From Anolis sagrei (taxonomy: Eukaryota > Chordata > Lepidosauria > Squamata > Anolidae), in NCBI RefSeq assembly GCF_037176765.1, contig NC_090025.1, positions 18,164,545 through 18,228,544 of the forward strand: 64,000 nucleotides of DNA. The letters run 5' to 3'. The position numbers and the translations under genes were made by a program. The first letter of the stretch is position 1; every line of letters begins with the position of its first letter. A model generated the notes under the pieces. The model did no database searches and was not told the DNA's origin. It saw only the letters and a list, made by a program, of their open reading frames with translations. Positions 9,337-19,762 of the stretch are shown here, piece by piece.

Positions 9337-9344
9337 ATTTGCAT
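9337..9344 (+). promoter_or_regulatory. Perfect octamer motif ATTTGCAT
   Basis: ATTTGCAT is the POU-factor octamer. It lies just outside the homopurine tract, beside GAGCGCGC, at the upstream border of the NKX6-1 promoter region. Use by a POU factor is inferred. Confidence 0.4.
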
Positions 9345-9572
9345 ACTGAGCGCGCTTTGGTCAGCCCAGCATGGTAAGAAGAGGCTCCCTAAAAGGTTTG
9401 GGGGGAATTAAAAGAGGTGCAAACTGGTGAGGTAGGTTGGGGGAAAGGCACCGGCTCTTTGGCTTGGTTTTTAATTCCTGCTCAAAGGGGTAGATCTTTG
9501 AGTGGGTCAGCCAATCATGCACGCGTTTGACACTCTGTCTTGCACGTGTATGTGGCCAAGTGTACTTATAGA

Positions 9573-10935
9573 CCAGGCACAGGCCAACTTGGGCCCTCCA
9601 GGTGTTTTTGGACTTCAACTTCTACCATTCCTAACAGTCTCAGACCCTTTCCTTTTCACTCTCAACCGTTTAAGCGGTTGAAGGGGAAAAGAAAAGGGCC
9701 TGATGCTGTTAGGAATGGTGGGAGTTGAAGTCCAAAACACTTGGAAGGCCCAAGTTGGCCCATGCCTGTTATAGATACCTTTAGACAGCTCCCAGGGTTA
9801 GGAAAGGGCCTGATGCTGTTAGGAATGGTGGGAGTTGAAGTCCAAAACACTTGGAAGACCCAAGTTGGCCCATGCCTTTAGACAGCTCCCAGGGTTAGGA
9901 AAGGGCCTGAGGCTGTTAGGAATGGTGGGAGTTGAAGTCCAAAACAATTGGAAGACCGAAGTTTGTCCATGCCTATTATAGGCACCTTTAGGTAGCTCCC
10001 AGGGGTTGTTAGAAATGGTGGAAGTCCAAAGCACCTGGAGGATCCAAGTTTGCCCATGATTGTTATAAACACCTTTAAGCAGCTCCCAAGGTTAGGAAGG
10101 GGCCTGAGACTGTTGGGAATGATGGGAATTGAAGTTCAAAACACTTGGAACACCCAAGTTAGTCAATGCCTGTTATATACACCTTTAGACATCTCCCAGG
10201 GCTAGGAAAGGGCCTGAGGCTGTTAGGAATGGTGGGAGTTGAAGTCCAAAGAACCTGGAGGGCCCAAGTTTGCCCATGACTGTTATAAACACTTTTAAGC
10301 AAGCTACCAAGGTTAGGAAGGGGCCTGTGACTGTTGAGAATGGTGGGAGTTGAAATCTAAAACACTTGGAAGGACCAAGTTGGCCCATGCCTGTTATAGA
10401 CACCTTTAGACAGCTCCCAGGGTTAAGAAAAGGCCTGAGGCTGTTAGGAATGCTGGGAGTTGAAGACCAAAACATTTGGAGGGGTCAAGTTTGCCCATGC
10501 CTGTCATAGACACCTTTAAATAGCTCCCAGCGTTATCTAAAGGGGCTGTTAGAAATGGTGGGAGTTGAAGTCCAAAACACTTGGAAGACCCAAGTTTGTC
10601 CATGCCTGTTATAGACACCTTTAGATAGCTCCCAAAGTTAGGAAAGGGCCTGAGGCTGTTAGGAATGGTGGGAATTGAAGTCCAAAACACTTAGAGGCCC
10701 AAGTTTGCCCATGCTTGTTATAGACACCTTTGGACAGCTCCCAGGGTTAGGAAAGGGTCTGAGACTGTTAGGAATGGTGGAAGTTGAAGACCAAAACATT
10801 TGGAGGGCCCAAGCTTGCCCATGTCTGTGACAGACATCTTTAGACAGCTCCCAGGGTTGGGAAGGGGCCTGAGGCTGTTGGGAAAGATGGGAGTTGAAGT
10901 CCAAAACTCTTGGAGGGCCCAAGTTTGCCCATAAT
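9573..10935. repeat. ~108-bp minisatellite derived from a hAT foldback
   Basis: The first 200 bp (9573-9770) form an inverted pair: CTCCAGGTGTTTTTGGACTT, then its mirror with AGGAATGGTGGGAGTTGAAG. The right arm plus flank (AGACACCTTTAGACAGCTCC, GGGTTAGGAAAGGGCCTGAG) is then repeated about ten more times at 97-112 bp spacing to 10935. The unit is recognisably the arm of the CAGGCATGGGCAAACTT hAT family seen at 4708 and 17822. Confidence 0.88.
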
Positions 10936-10984
10936 TATTAAGCAGTTCAAGTGGTGTTTTCTTCAGTGGAGACGAACCTCTAAT

Positions 10985-11115
10985 GTACCTTCTTCTCCAT
11001 CTATCACACCATCACCTTCTTCTCCTCCTCCCCTCCACCTTTCCAAACATGCTCTCCTTTTCTGGTAAGGCATCCCTTCTCACGATCTGGTCAAAGGAGG
11101 ACACCCAGACTTATG
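10985..11115. mobile_element. RTE/BovB-like LINE remnant (antisense), weak
   Basis: The run CACCTTTCCAAACATGCTCT with TCTCACGATCTGGTCAAA resembles the 59045-59330 and 35590-35735 fragments, but strongly diverged. Confidence 0.4.
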
Positions 11116-11259
11116 AAACCGATAGGTTTTGCCTTGGTGTTGAGGACTATCAAGGCCACCATTGCTCTGATATCAGGATGGTTCTACTTGGGACTTCTTG
11201 TTTACTTCTTCTTCCCTGCCTTTGTCTCTCATTGGGGATCGCTGAGGGTGTTGTTAATC

Positions 11260-11500
11260 CTGCAGAAGAGAAGCCTGAGAGCAGACATGGTTAGTCATGT
11301 TTTACACATTCGAAATATAGGGAAGATGAAACCGATTTGTTTTCTGCTGCTCCAGAGACAGATATGAGGCGATGGATTCAAACTGCAGGAAAAGAGATTC
11401 AATTTAAAGATTAGGAAAAAATTCCCGACATTAAGAGTTGTTCAGCAGAAGAATAGTCTGCCTGGGAATGTTGTGGAGGGTTTGGAGCAGGGTTGGCATG
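11260..11500 (+). mobile_element. CR1 LINE 3' region, old fragment
   Basis: GATTCAAACTGCAGGAAAAGA, ATTAGGAAAAAATTCCCGAC and GTCTGCCTGGGAATGTTGTG follow the order of the CR1 3' end seen at 43370-43520. The terminal CATAGAGTTGG-like end is missing. Confidence 0.65.
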
Positions 11501-12060
11501 GCAAACCAACCAAGGCAACTCTCTGAAGGTTGGCTGGCATTGGCCCCATCTGAAGTGCCATATAAGGCACTGAACTCCAATTCCTGGCGACCCTTTCAGG
11601 CTTTCCTTCTCCAGATTTGTTCAAAAGCAGAGGAGAAGCTAGGATTGATTCCTTTGCTGCATTTCTATCCCAAGATGCGAGTCACAGCTGCATATTTATT
11701 TAGGCGCCCGTTGTTTGGATGTTTCATTACCAATATACTGAGATTTTGGACGTTTAGCCAAGGCGGGATTGATTCCCTAAAATCCCAACATGGACCTTTC
11801 AGGGTTGGTCGTTCAAACGGGTCCTTTCCCCAGCATTTATACATCAGCATTTGTGTATTAGGTGGATACCTACATTGTGATGCTTTGGAAGCGCCCCACT
11901 TCGATTTGGGATATATCCGCACAGCACAATTAAACCGGGTTCGTATCACTTTCCTCTTACTCCCGTTTCCTTTACTAAAGCAGAGATGCTAAGGCTTCTG
12001 CACTGAAAAAGGAGGACCTTTGCTATGATCTGGTGGGGAAAAGAGGGATTCATTTGGTGC
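11500..12060. other. Intergenic stretch without recognised family
   Basis: The sequence is largely unique-looking. 11880-11945 (ATTTGGGATATATCCGCACA) resembles the arms of the 5433-5600 element. No coding evidence was seen. Confidence 0.35.
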
Positions 12061-12249
12061 TCCTCGATTTGAAGATTTATTAATGTGTGTGTATGTATAT
12101 ATGTTTATGTGCGCGCGCGTGTATATAGTGTGTATATAGTGCAGTTCAAAAATCACTGGGGATACATCTCTATATATATTCATATGCATATATACATACA
12201 CACATATACACACGCAGAGAGGAACAGAACGGAAGTTCCAACAGACCTC

Positions 12250-12350
12250 ACTACCTCTGAGGATGCTTGCCATAGATGCAGGCGAAACGTCAGGAGAGAA
12301 TGCCTCTAGAACATGGCCATATAGCCCGAAAAAACCCACAAGAACTTAGA
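12250..12350 (+). mobile_element. PLE fragment with complete hammerhead-like core
   Basis: CTGAGGA (12257-12263), the stem GCTTGC/GCAGGC and GAAACGTC (12284-12291) are followed by the family's CATGGCCATATAGCCCGA and AAAACCCACAAGAAC end. Confidence 0.85.
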
Positions 12351-12454
12351 ACGGAAGTTACTTAGAGTATATATATGTGTATGTATGTGTGTATACACAC
12401 ACACACATATAACAGTTCAAAAATCACAGGGGATACATCTCTCTCTCTATATAT

Positions 12455-12589
12455 CAGTGGTTCTCAACCTGGGGTCCCCAGATGTTTTTGGCCTTCAACT
12501 CCCAGAAATCCTAACAGCTGGTAAACTGGCTGGGATTTCTGGGAGTTGTAGGCCAAAAACATCTGGGGACCCCAGGTTGAGAACCACTG
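12455..12589. mobile_element. Non-autonomous hAT foldback (CAGTGGTTCTCAACC type)
   Basis: A nearly perfect 135-bp palindrome runs from CAGTGGTTCTCAACCTGGGG to its mirror ending GAGAACCACTG. The flanks are CT/TA-rich, so the 8-bp duplication cannot be told from microsatellite. The same family occurs at 25338-25472 and 40623-40758. Confidence 0.92.
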
Positions 12590-12623
12590 CTCTATATATA
12601 TATATATATACACACACAGGGAG

Positions 12624-12662
<39 letters not shown>

Positions 12663-12886
12663 TACATACATACAGAGAAAAAGGAACGGAAGTTACTTCG
12701 AGAATATTCAGAATCACTGGGGATACATCTCAATATATACATATACATACACACACCTATATATACACACATGGTATATATATACAATATATACATATAC
12801 ATACACACACATACACAAAAAAAAGAACGGAAGTTACTTCGAGAATATTCAAAAATCACTGGGGATATATATGTGTGTGTGTGTGT

Positions 12887-12980
12887 GTATAGGATGCTTT
12901 CCATACATGCAGGCGAAACGTCAGGAGAGAATGCCTCTAGAACATGGCCATATAGCCCGAAAAAAACTACAACAACCCTA
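12887..12980 (+). mobile_element. PLE fragment inside the minisatellite
   Basis: ATGCAGGCGAAACGTCAGG to CCCGAAAAAAACTACAACAA. The 5' half of the hammerhead-like core is altered (GATGCTTTCCATACATGC). Confidence 0.8.
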
Positions 12981-14069
12981 TATACATATACATACACACA
13001 CATATATATATATACACATGCATATACATACACACACACACAGAGAGAAACAGAACGGAAGTTACTTAGAGAATATATATGTATATACATATATTTATAC
13101 GTATATATATAGCAGTTCAAAAATCACTGGGGATATATCTCCATTTATACACACACACACACACACACATATATATACACACACACATATACATATATAC
13201 ACATATACATAAAGACACACACACATACAAAGAAACAGAACAGTAGGTATAGATATAGATATAGATATAATGCAGTTCAAAAATCACTGGGGATAAATCT
13301 CGATATCTACATATATCTACACACACACATATATTCCGAAAAAGAACGGAAATTACTTCGAGAATGTATATGCATGTGTGTATGTATACACTCACTCACT
13401 CTCTCACACACACATATATATAATGCAGTTCAAAAATCACTAGGGATACATCTAGATCTATCTATCTATCTATCTATCTATCATCTATCTATCTATCTAT
13501 CTGTATCTATCTCTATCTATCTATCTATCTATCTATCCACACACACATACGCACATACGCACATACGTATATACATATACATTCTCGAAGTCACTTCCCT
13601 CCTGTTTTGGAATGAAGAACCCAATGGCAATGCGCCTCTGGGCACTTTCAGATCCAAGAGCCACGATTTTGAGGGGAGCCCAATAGTATTATTATTATTA
13701 TTTTCCTTCCTTTCGGGCATCTCATCTCCCCGGCGATAATGTTATTCCAGGCTTTACTGGAGGTCTCCCCGACCTATTAAAGCCCCCAAAGCACCCCTCC
13801 TCCGCACAAACGTTGGTTAATTGGGATTTCGTTTTTTTCCCAAATGCATCTGTTCTGAGCATGTGCAGAGTTCAAGATGTCCATTTGGCTTCCGTCGCCA
13901 CTCTCAGGAGGAAGAACCTAGGAGGTGTGTTTGTGGGTATGTGGCACCGCTGCTCTTTGGCAGAGAAAGGCTCAAGACCTTGGAAAACTACATCTTCCAG
14001 GATCCCATAGCCTTGAGCCATGGCAGTCAAAGTCGTAGGAGTGCATTGGGTAGGACTGAAATAGGAGCG

Positions 14070-14225
14070 GGGTGAGCTCACGTCTGTCAGCTCCAGCTTC
14101 CCATGCGGGGACGTGAGAGAAGTCTCCCACAGGGTGGTAACACATCTGGGAGCGTCCCCTGGGCAACGTGCTTGCGGGCGGCAAATTCTCTCCGACCAGA
14201 AGCGACTTGCAGTTTCTCAAACAAA
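14070..14225 (+). mobile_element. tRNA-derived SINE (second family), body and tail
   Basis: CTGTCAGCTCCAGCTTCCCA, GTCCCCTGGGCAACG and AGAAGCGACTTGCAGTTTCT match the complement of the 58775-59042 copy. The tRNA-like head is missing. Confidence 0.8.
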
Positions 14226-14531
14226 AAGTCAAAGTGGTGTCAATCTTGCATGTCAAAAAAGAGACATTTGCATTGTAATTGGAGAAGTAAATGGAAGGGA
14301 GGAGTTCTTTCTATTTGTCCTGGAGGGGCGGCTGAAGAGAAACCCGGAGATGTGTTAAAATCGTTCCAGCAAACCACAAAAACCTGGATGGGTTAAAGAA
14401 ATAGTTTAGAAAAATCGATTTCTGCTCCTCTTCTACCACCCTCACTGGGGGATACATCTCCAGTGCAGAATTAATACGGCTTGACATCACATTAATTACC
14501 ATGGCTCAATGCTGATGGTATCCTGGAATTT

Positions 14532-14534
<3 letters not shown>

Positions 14535-14590
<56 letters not shown>
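14535..14590. repeat. AAT microsatellite
   Basis: About 18 AAT/ATA repeats directly precede the Helitron 5' end. Confidence 0.95.
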
Positions 14591-15365
14591 TCTATATAAA
14601 TAAAAATGTAATGTTCGTTTGTGGGATTAACAGAACTCAAAAACCACTGGATGAATTGACACGAAATTTGGACACAAGACACCTAACAGTCCAACGAGTG
14701 TCCATTACCCACAAACACACACATACACACACAAAACTCCAACGAACAGATTTAAAACCCCGCCGAAAATACACCATATATATACACATACACTCATACA
14801 TATGTACATGCACACATTCATACAAACGCACACAAATATACACATATATACACATACATATACATACACACATATATACATATACACATATGCACATATA
14901 CATGCACACATACATATATACATATACACATGCACGCACATATACACAATATGCATGCACACATATAAACACACAAATACACAAATATATACACCATATA
15001 TACATATATATACACCATATATACATATACACATACACTCATATACATATGCACATGCACACATTCATACACACACACACACGTGTATATATATGCACAA
15101 ACACACACAAATATACACACATACATATACATACACATATATATACATATACACACCTGCACATACACATACACAATATGCATGTACACATATAAACACA
15201 CAAATGCACAAATATATACACACATATCACACACACACATTATATACACACGCAAACACACACATATACACAAATATATATACACACACAAAACACATAT
15301 ATATACACACACAAAACACATATACACAGACTGGGCCACAGCAACGCGTTGCAGGGGACGGCTAG
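14591..15365 (+). mobile_element. Non-autonomous Helitron with long CA-rich core
   Basis: The 5' end TCTATATAAATAAAAATG and the 3' end GCTAG followed by T fit the Helitron rule (5' TC, 3' CTRR, no target duplication). A perfect 12-nt hairpin, GCAACGCGTTGC, lies about 15 bp before the CTAG. The interior (14700-15330) is almost entirely CA/TA-type microsatellite. Shorter relatives are at 26320-26585 and 49960-50530. Confidence 0.88.
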
Positions 15366-15379
15366 TAGTAGTAGTAGTA

Positions 15380-15424
<45 letters not shown>

Positions 15425-15500
15425 GATTTGTATTCCGCCCTATCTCCCCAGGGGACTGTGGGCGGATTCCAGCATACACAAACACAAAGGTAAAACATTC
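15366..15500 (-). repeat. TAG/AAT microsatellite with L2-type tail
   Basis: TAGTAG then AAT repeats (15366-15423) abut GATTTGTATTCCGCCCTATC and TCCCCAGGGGACTGTGGG, the reversed 3' tail shared by L2-mobilised elements. Confidence 0.65.
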
Positions 15501-15504
15501 AATG

Positions 15505-15985
15505 CCTAGAAGGCTAAAGACCTCCTCGTGGAACTACAACTCCCAAGGGCCCCATAGCATTGAGCCATGGCAGTCAAAAGTGCTGTCACACTTACTGCCT
15601 TTTCCCTTTGAGTTTTCCTCTCTCTCTCTCCTTTTCACTTCTGTTTTGTTTATTTGTTTTCTCATCCAAGCGAACGACCCTCAGGTGAATCTAAGACAAG
15701 ATTGGTTTTCTGAAGCTGAGAGTGTGGGACTGACCACTTCATCACACTAGAGAAAAAATCCACTTTAAATCCGGTTTCTGCCTCCTGCAGAATTCTAGGG
15801 TTTGTTGTTTAGTGAGGGTGTTAAAAGTTCCTCCCTAAAGTGCAAACCCCAGAATTCTTCAGATTTTAAGCGGATTTTTTCCTCTATTGTGAAGAGAGTG
15901 GGTTTCCATGGCGAACCGAGGGATCTGGATCTCCAGAGTGATAGGGTGCATCTACACCAAAGAAAGAATGTGGAAGAAAGACCTC
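15505..15985. repeat. MITE pieces and unassigned sequence
   Basis: 15525-15585 (GAACTACAACTCCCAAGGGC, CATTGAGCCATGGCAGTC) and 15745-15890 (CCAGAATTCT, AAGCGGATTTTTTCC) are parts of short palindromic MITEs. The rest was not recognised. Confidence 0.5.
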
Positions 15986-16112
15986 ACTACCTCTGAGGAT
16001 GCTTGCCATAGATGCAGGCGAAACGTCAGGAGAGAATGCTTCTAGAACATGGCCATATAGCCCGAAAAACCTACAACAACCCAGTGATTCCAGCTATGAA
16101 AGCCTTCGACAA
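15985..16112 (+). mobile_element. PLE fragment with complete hammerhead-like core
   Basis: CTGAGGA at 15993-15999, stem GCTTGC/GCAGGC, GAAACGTC at 16020-16027; the end is GCCTTCGACAATA. It is inserted in a palindromic MITE whose halves are at 15945-15975 and 16113-16180, with AGAATG on both sides. Confidence 0.88.
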
Positions 16113-16200
16113 TAGAATGCGGTTTGATTGGCACCACTTTGACTGCCACGACTCATTGCAATGGGAGTTGTAGCCCGACACGTGTATAACTTCCTTTGGG

Positions 16201-16516
16201 CAGGCATGTAGGGGGGGGGGGGGGCTCGGGGGGCTTCAGCCCCCCCCGAAATTCTCATGGTGGTTCGCGAAAAGGCCTTACTGGTGCATTATTTAAACTG
16301 TTATGTTTATTAATATCATGATTTGATCACCATTCTCAATATATCCCATATGTATGGGGGTATTGGGGTAATGATACAAAAGGTTTGCTAGGCTAGACCC
16401 TCTTTCACTCAGACTCAGCCCCCCCCCCCCCCGAAACTCAGCCCCCCCCCCGAAACCCCCCCTGAAAAATTTTTAGCCCCCCCCCCCCCCGAAACGAAAT
16501 CCTGGCTACGGGCCTG
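16201..16516. mobile_element. hAT-type element with G/C homopolymers and 8-bp target duplication
   Basis: The element starts CAGGCATGTAGGGG, ends GGCTACGGGCCTG, and lies between perfect CCTTTGGG copies (16193-16200, 16517-16524). It holds a run of about 14 G near the left end and three C-runs of 9-14 at the right end. Confidence 0.9.
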
Positions 16517-16619
16517 CCTTTGGGCATCGACTCTGAGCACACAGACCCACACACCGCTTTTGAAACAAATCCATCGTTAACTGCAAGAACACACATCAAT
16601 CTATATCTAACTTCCAATA

Positions 16620-17193
16620 TAAATCTAACTTCCCACCTATAAATAAGCATATATTTTAAAAATATGTATCGCTCACTATGTATTTTAATGGCATACATTA
16701 AATGAATGGGTATATTCACATAGATACAAAATCATATGGAGATATATATATACACACACACACACAATACATCTATATGATATATATATAAATTATATAG
16801 ATGTTATATATATATATATATATATATACATACACACACACATGTGATTAAATAAGCATATAGTTTAAAACTATGCATCACTCACTATATATTTTAATGA
16901 CATACATTAAATGAATGGATACATTCACATAATAAGAGATACAAAATCAAATGGAGAGAGATATATAACACACACACACACACACATATATATAAAATAG
17001 ATGTAATATATAGCCATCCAAAATCACATGGAGATATATATATATATATATATAATAGAAGTATTATATATAGATGTAATATATATGTGATTTTGTATCT
17101 CTTATTATGTGAATGCATGCATTCATTTAATATATGTCATTAAAATATATAGTGAGTGATGCAGATTTTTAAACTATATACTTTTTAATCACA

Positions 17194-17226
<33 letters not shown>

Positions 17227-17465
17227 AACAGCTATATAAATACATCTATATTATATATATATCATATTGATGTGTTATCTATATGATATATAACACATCT
17301 ATATGATATATATATATATAATAAATTATATAGATAATCCCCATGTGATTTTGTATCTCTTATTATGTGAATGCATCCATTCATTTAATGTATGTCATTA
17401 AAATGCTATTAAAATATATAGTGAGTGATGCATATTTTTAAACTTATTTATAAGTGGGAAGTGTA
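16620..17465. repeat. ~850-bp nested palindrome
   Basis: Left segments 16625-16740 and 16850-16945 each contain TCACTCACTAT or close, ATACATTAAATGAATGG and ATACAAAATCA. Their reverse complements appear in mirror order at 17082-17190 and 17340-17462 (CATTCATTTAATGTATGTCA, ATAGTGAGTGATGCA). The outermost match is CTTCCCACCTATAAATAAGC against CTTATTTATAAGTGGGAAG. The centre is near 17030 and consists of TA/CA repeats. Confidence 0.9.
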
Positions 17466-17734
17466 TATATATATATGTATATAGGTCAATGACTAGCACT
17501 AATAATGTACAAACCTCAGAATAGGAACATATAGATTTAGGTATTAAGAAACAATGTCAAAAGCAAAGTTAAAACCCAGTATTGAATATGATAGTTATGA
17601 TATAATAGATATGTTTCATCTATAGATGCCCTTTGAAGCTATCTAGCATGATTTTTCACACACATCTACATATGAGAAACTTTTCATATTATATCATATC
17701 AGTGATTTATGTATGTGTGTGCGTGTTTTGAATC

Positions 17735-18030
17735 TGTTTAGCTATACAAACATTATTTTTCATATATAGATAGATAGATAGTATTTTAGTAATCATATAT
17801 GCACATTTTCATTATCTATCACAGGCATGGGCAAACTTTGGACATCCCTCCAGGTGTTTTGGACTCCAACTCCCTCAATTCCCAGCAGCAGGTAGGCTGT
17901 TAGGAATTGTGGGAGTTGGAGTCCAAAATACCTGGAGGGTCAAAGTTTGCCAATGCCTGTGATAATGAAATATCATATGTGTGATTACTAAGATACTATC
18001 TATCTATGAAAAATAATGTTTAATGTTTGA
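17735..18030. repeat. Palindrome with a hAT foldback at its apex
   Basis: Left arm 17745-17821 (ACATTATTTTTCATATATAG to TTTCATTATC) is mirrored at 17960-18022 (TGATAATGAAA to TGAAAAATAATGTT). The apex is the hAT foldback at 17822-17959. The flanks of the hAT are inverted copies and not an 8-bp duplication. Confidence 0.85.
17822..17959. mobile_element. Non-autonomous hAT foldback (CAGGCATGGGCAAACTT type)
   Basis: 138 bp, from CAGGCATGGGCAAACTTTGG to its mirror ending TTGCCAATGCCTG. Same family as 4708-4843. Confidence 0.9.
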
Positions 18031-18067
18031 ATAACTAAATAAATTAAAGTTTGCCCTTGACTGATCT

Positions 18068-18109
18068 TCTGTTTGTCTGTCTCTCTGTCCGTCTGTCTGT
18101 CTATCTATC

Positions 18110-18148
<39 letters not shown>

Positions 18149-18160
18149 AATCAAGTTTTT
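18068..18160. repeat. TCTG/TCTA microsatellite
   Basis: TCTG/CCGT-type then TCTA tetranucleotides. A second CA run follows at 18164-18178. Confidence 0.95.
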
Positions 18161-18537
18161 TATACACACACACACACAGAAGGGTGGATACTTCTGGATC
18201 CCAGAAGAACCCGTCCTAATCTCTTTTTCCCAAACTGCTGCATAACTTTATTTTTGTTTTCCCCAGAAAAGTTACAAGGCAAAGTTCTCCTCTCCTAAGT
18301 AGCTTCACTTGGAGGGAAAGTGCTTATGGTTGTGTTTGTGTAGAGAGGAGTACATTCATTCCCCTCCACGACAGACTCCGAATTCCTAGCATATCCATAC
18401 TTTAAAATTTTAGCAGTTAGAAATGGAATTGAAGCATCCAAAGAAAGAGGGCGAGGTAAACGTTCCCAAAGGAAAACTGGAAGCTGGGGTACAGGCAGGC
18501 CTCCGTATCCACGGAATCTGCAACCACGGTTTGAAAA

Positions 18538-18592
<55 letters not shown>

Positions 18593-19067
18593 TTATCTTT
18601 CTAATCTATCTCACTATCTATCTAGCTAGCTAATCTAGATATCTAATCTAGATATCTAAATCTATCTATCTAGCTAAATATCTAGCTATCTAGCTAATCT
18701 ATCTCACTATCTATCTATCTATCTATCTAATCTAACCTCTACCTCTGAGGATGCTTGCCATTGATGCAGGCGAAACGTCAGGAGAAATGCCTCTAGAACA
18801 TGGCTCTATAGCCCGAAAAAACCCACAAGAACCTAGTGATTCCAGCCATGAAAGCCTTCGACAATACTAACCTAGATATCTAATCTATCTATCTCTATGT
18901 AATTTATCTATTTAATCTAGCTATCCTATCTAGCTATCTAATCTGTCTAAGTAATCTATCTATCTATCTATCATCTATATCTATTTAATCTTTCTAATCT
19001 ATCTATCTATCTATCTATCAACTATCCAACTATCTATCTAATCTATCTAGCTAAATATCTATCTATC

Positions 19068-19098
<31 letters not shown>

Positions 19099-19361
19099 AT
19101 CTATCTACTCGATCTATCTATCTAATCTATGTAATCTATCTATCTAACCTAGCTATTCTATCTATCTATGTAATTTATCTATCTATCTATCTATCATCTA
19201 TCTATCAACTATCCAACTATCTATCTAATATATCTAGCTAAATATCTAGCTATCTAGCTAATCTATCTCGCTATCTATCACCTATCTATCTATCTATCTA
19301 TCTATCTAACCTATTTATGTAGTCTATATATCTATGTAATCTTTCTAATCTATCTTATCTA

Positions 19362-19401
<40 letters not shown>

Positions 19402-19534
19402 AATCAACTATCCAACTATCTATCTAATCTATCTCACTATCTATATATCCATCTAATCTAATCTAATCTAATCTATTCTATCTATCTATGTAATCTATCT
19501 AATCTATCTATGTAAGATAGCTATCTAATCTATT

Positions 19535-19569
<35 letters not shown>

Positions 19570-19676
19570 CTATCCAACTATCTATCTAATCTATCTATCT
19601 AGCTAATCTATCTATCTAATCTATCTAATCTATCTAGCTATCTAATCTAGCTATCTAATCTAGCTATCTAATCTAT

Positions 19677-19713
<37 letters not shown>

Positions 19714-19762
19714 GTAATCTGTCTATCCTATCTATCTATCTATCTATCTAACTATCTATCAT
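18538..19762. repeat. CTAT microsatellite, about 1.2 kb
   Basis: TCTA repeats with many AATC, GCTA and ACTC interruptions and local higher-order blocks (for example CAACTATCCAACTATC, seen three to four times). It is broken once by a PLE fragment. Confidence 0.95.
18731..18868 (+). mobile_element. PLE fragment inside the CTAT array
   Basis: CTGAGGA at 18745-18751, GATGCAGGCGAAACGTCAGG, end AAGCCTTCGACAATA. CTAACCT is found on both sides. Confidence 0.88.

Larger units (their letters stand above)
6476..9400 (-). promoter_or_regulatory. NKX6-1: NKX6-1 5' UTR and proximal promoter region
   Basis: This interval upstream of the start codon is GC- and GA-rich on the plus strand. It contains a minisatellite (6545-7340), a duplicated block (7330-8090), purine-rich sequence to 8470, and mixed CpG sequence at 8470-9360. 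No clear minus-strand TATA box was found. NKX6-1 mRNAs in mammals have a long 5' UTR, so the transcription start could lie several hundred bases or more upstream of 6475. The position is inferred, not seen. Confidence 0.6.
12060..13600. repeat. Composite minisatellite with CA/TA expansions and embedded transposons
   Basis: The phrase CAGTTCAAAAATCACTGGGG recurs intact or nearly so at about 12141, 12414, 12710, 12850, 13112, 13274 and 13426. It is mostly followed by ATACATCTC-like sequence, a variable CA/TA microsatellite, and AGAACGGAAGTTACTT. Units differ in length (about 150-300 bp) because of microsatellite growth, two PLE pieces and one hAT. The block ends with a CTAT array (13458-13535). 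Confidence 0.85.

Noticed and set aside
8693-9411. Several 60-190 codon frames, Ser/Leu/Phe or Arg/Lys/Glu rich
   Set aside because: They come from the purine-rich promoter region; the frames on both strands mirror each other and no domain is visible.
12385-15365. Frames of 100-275 codons rich in Thr-His-Ile-Tyr or Cys-Val-Tyr
   Set aside because: They are translations of CA/TA microsatellites in the minisatellite block and the Helitron; no gene is implied.
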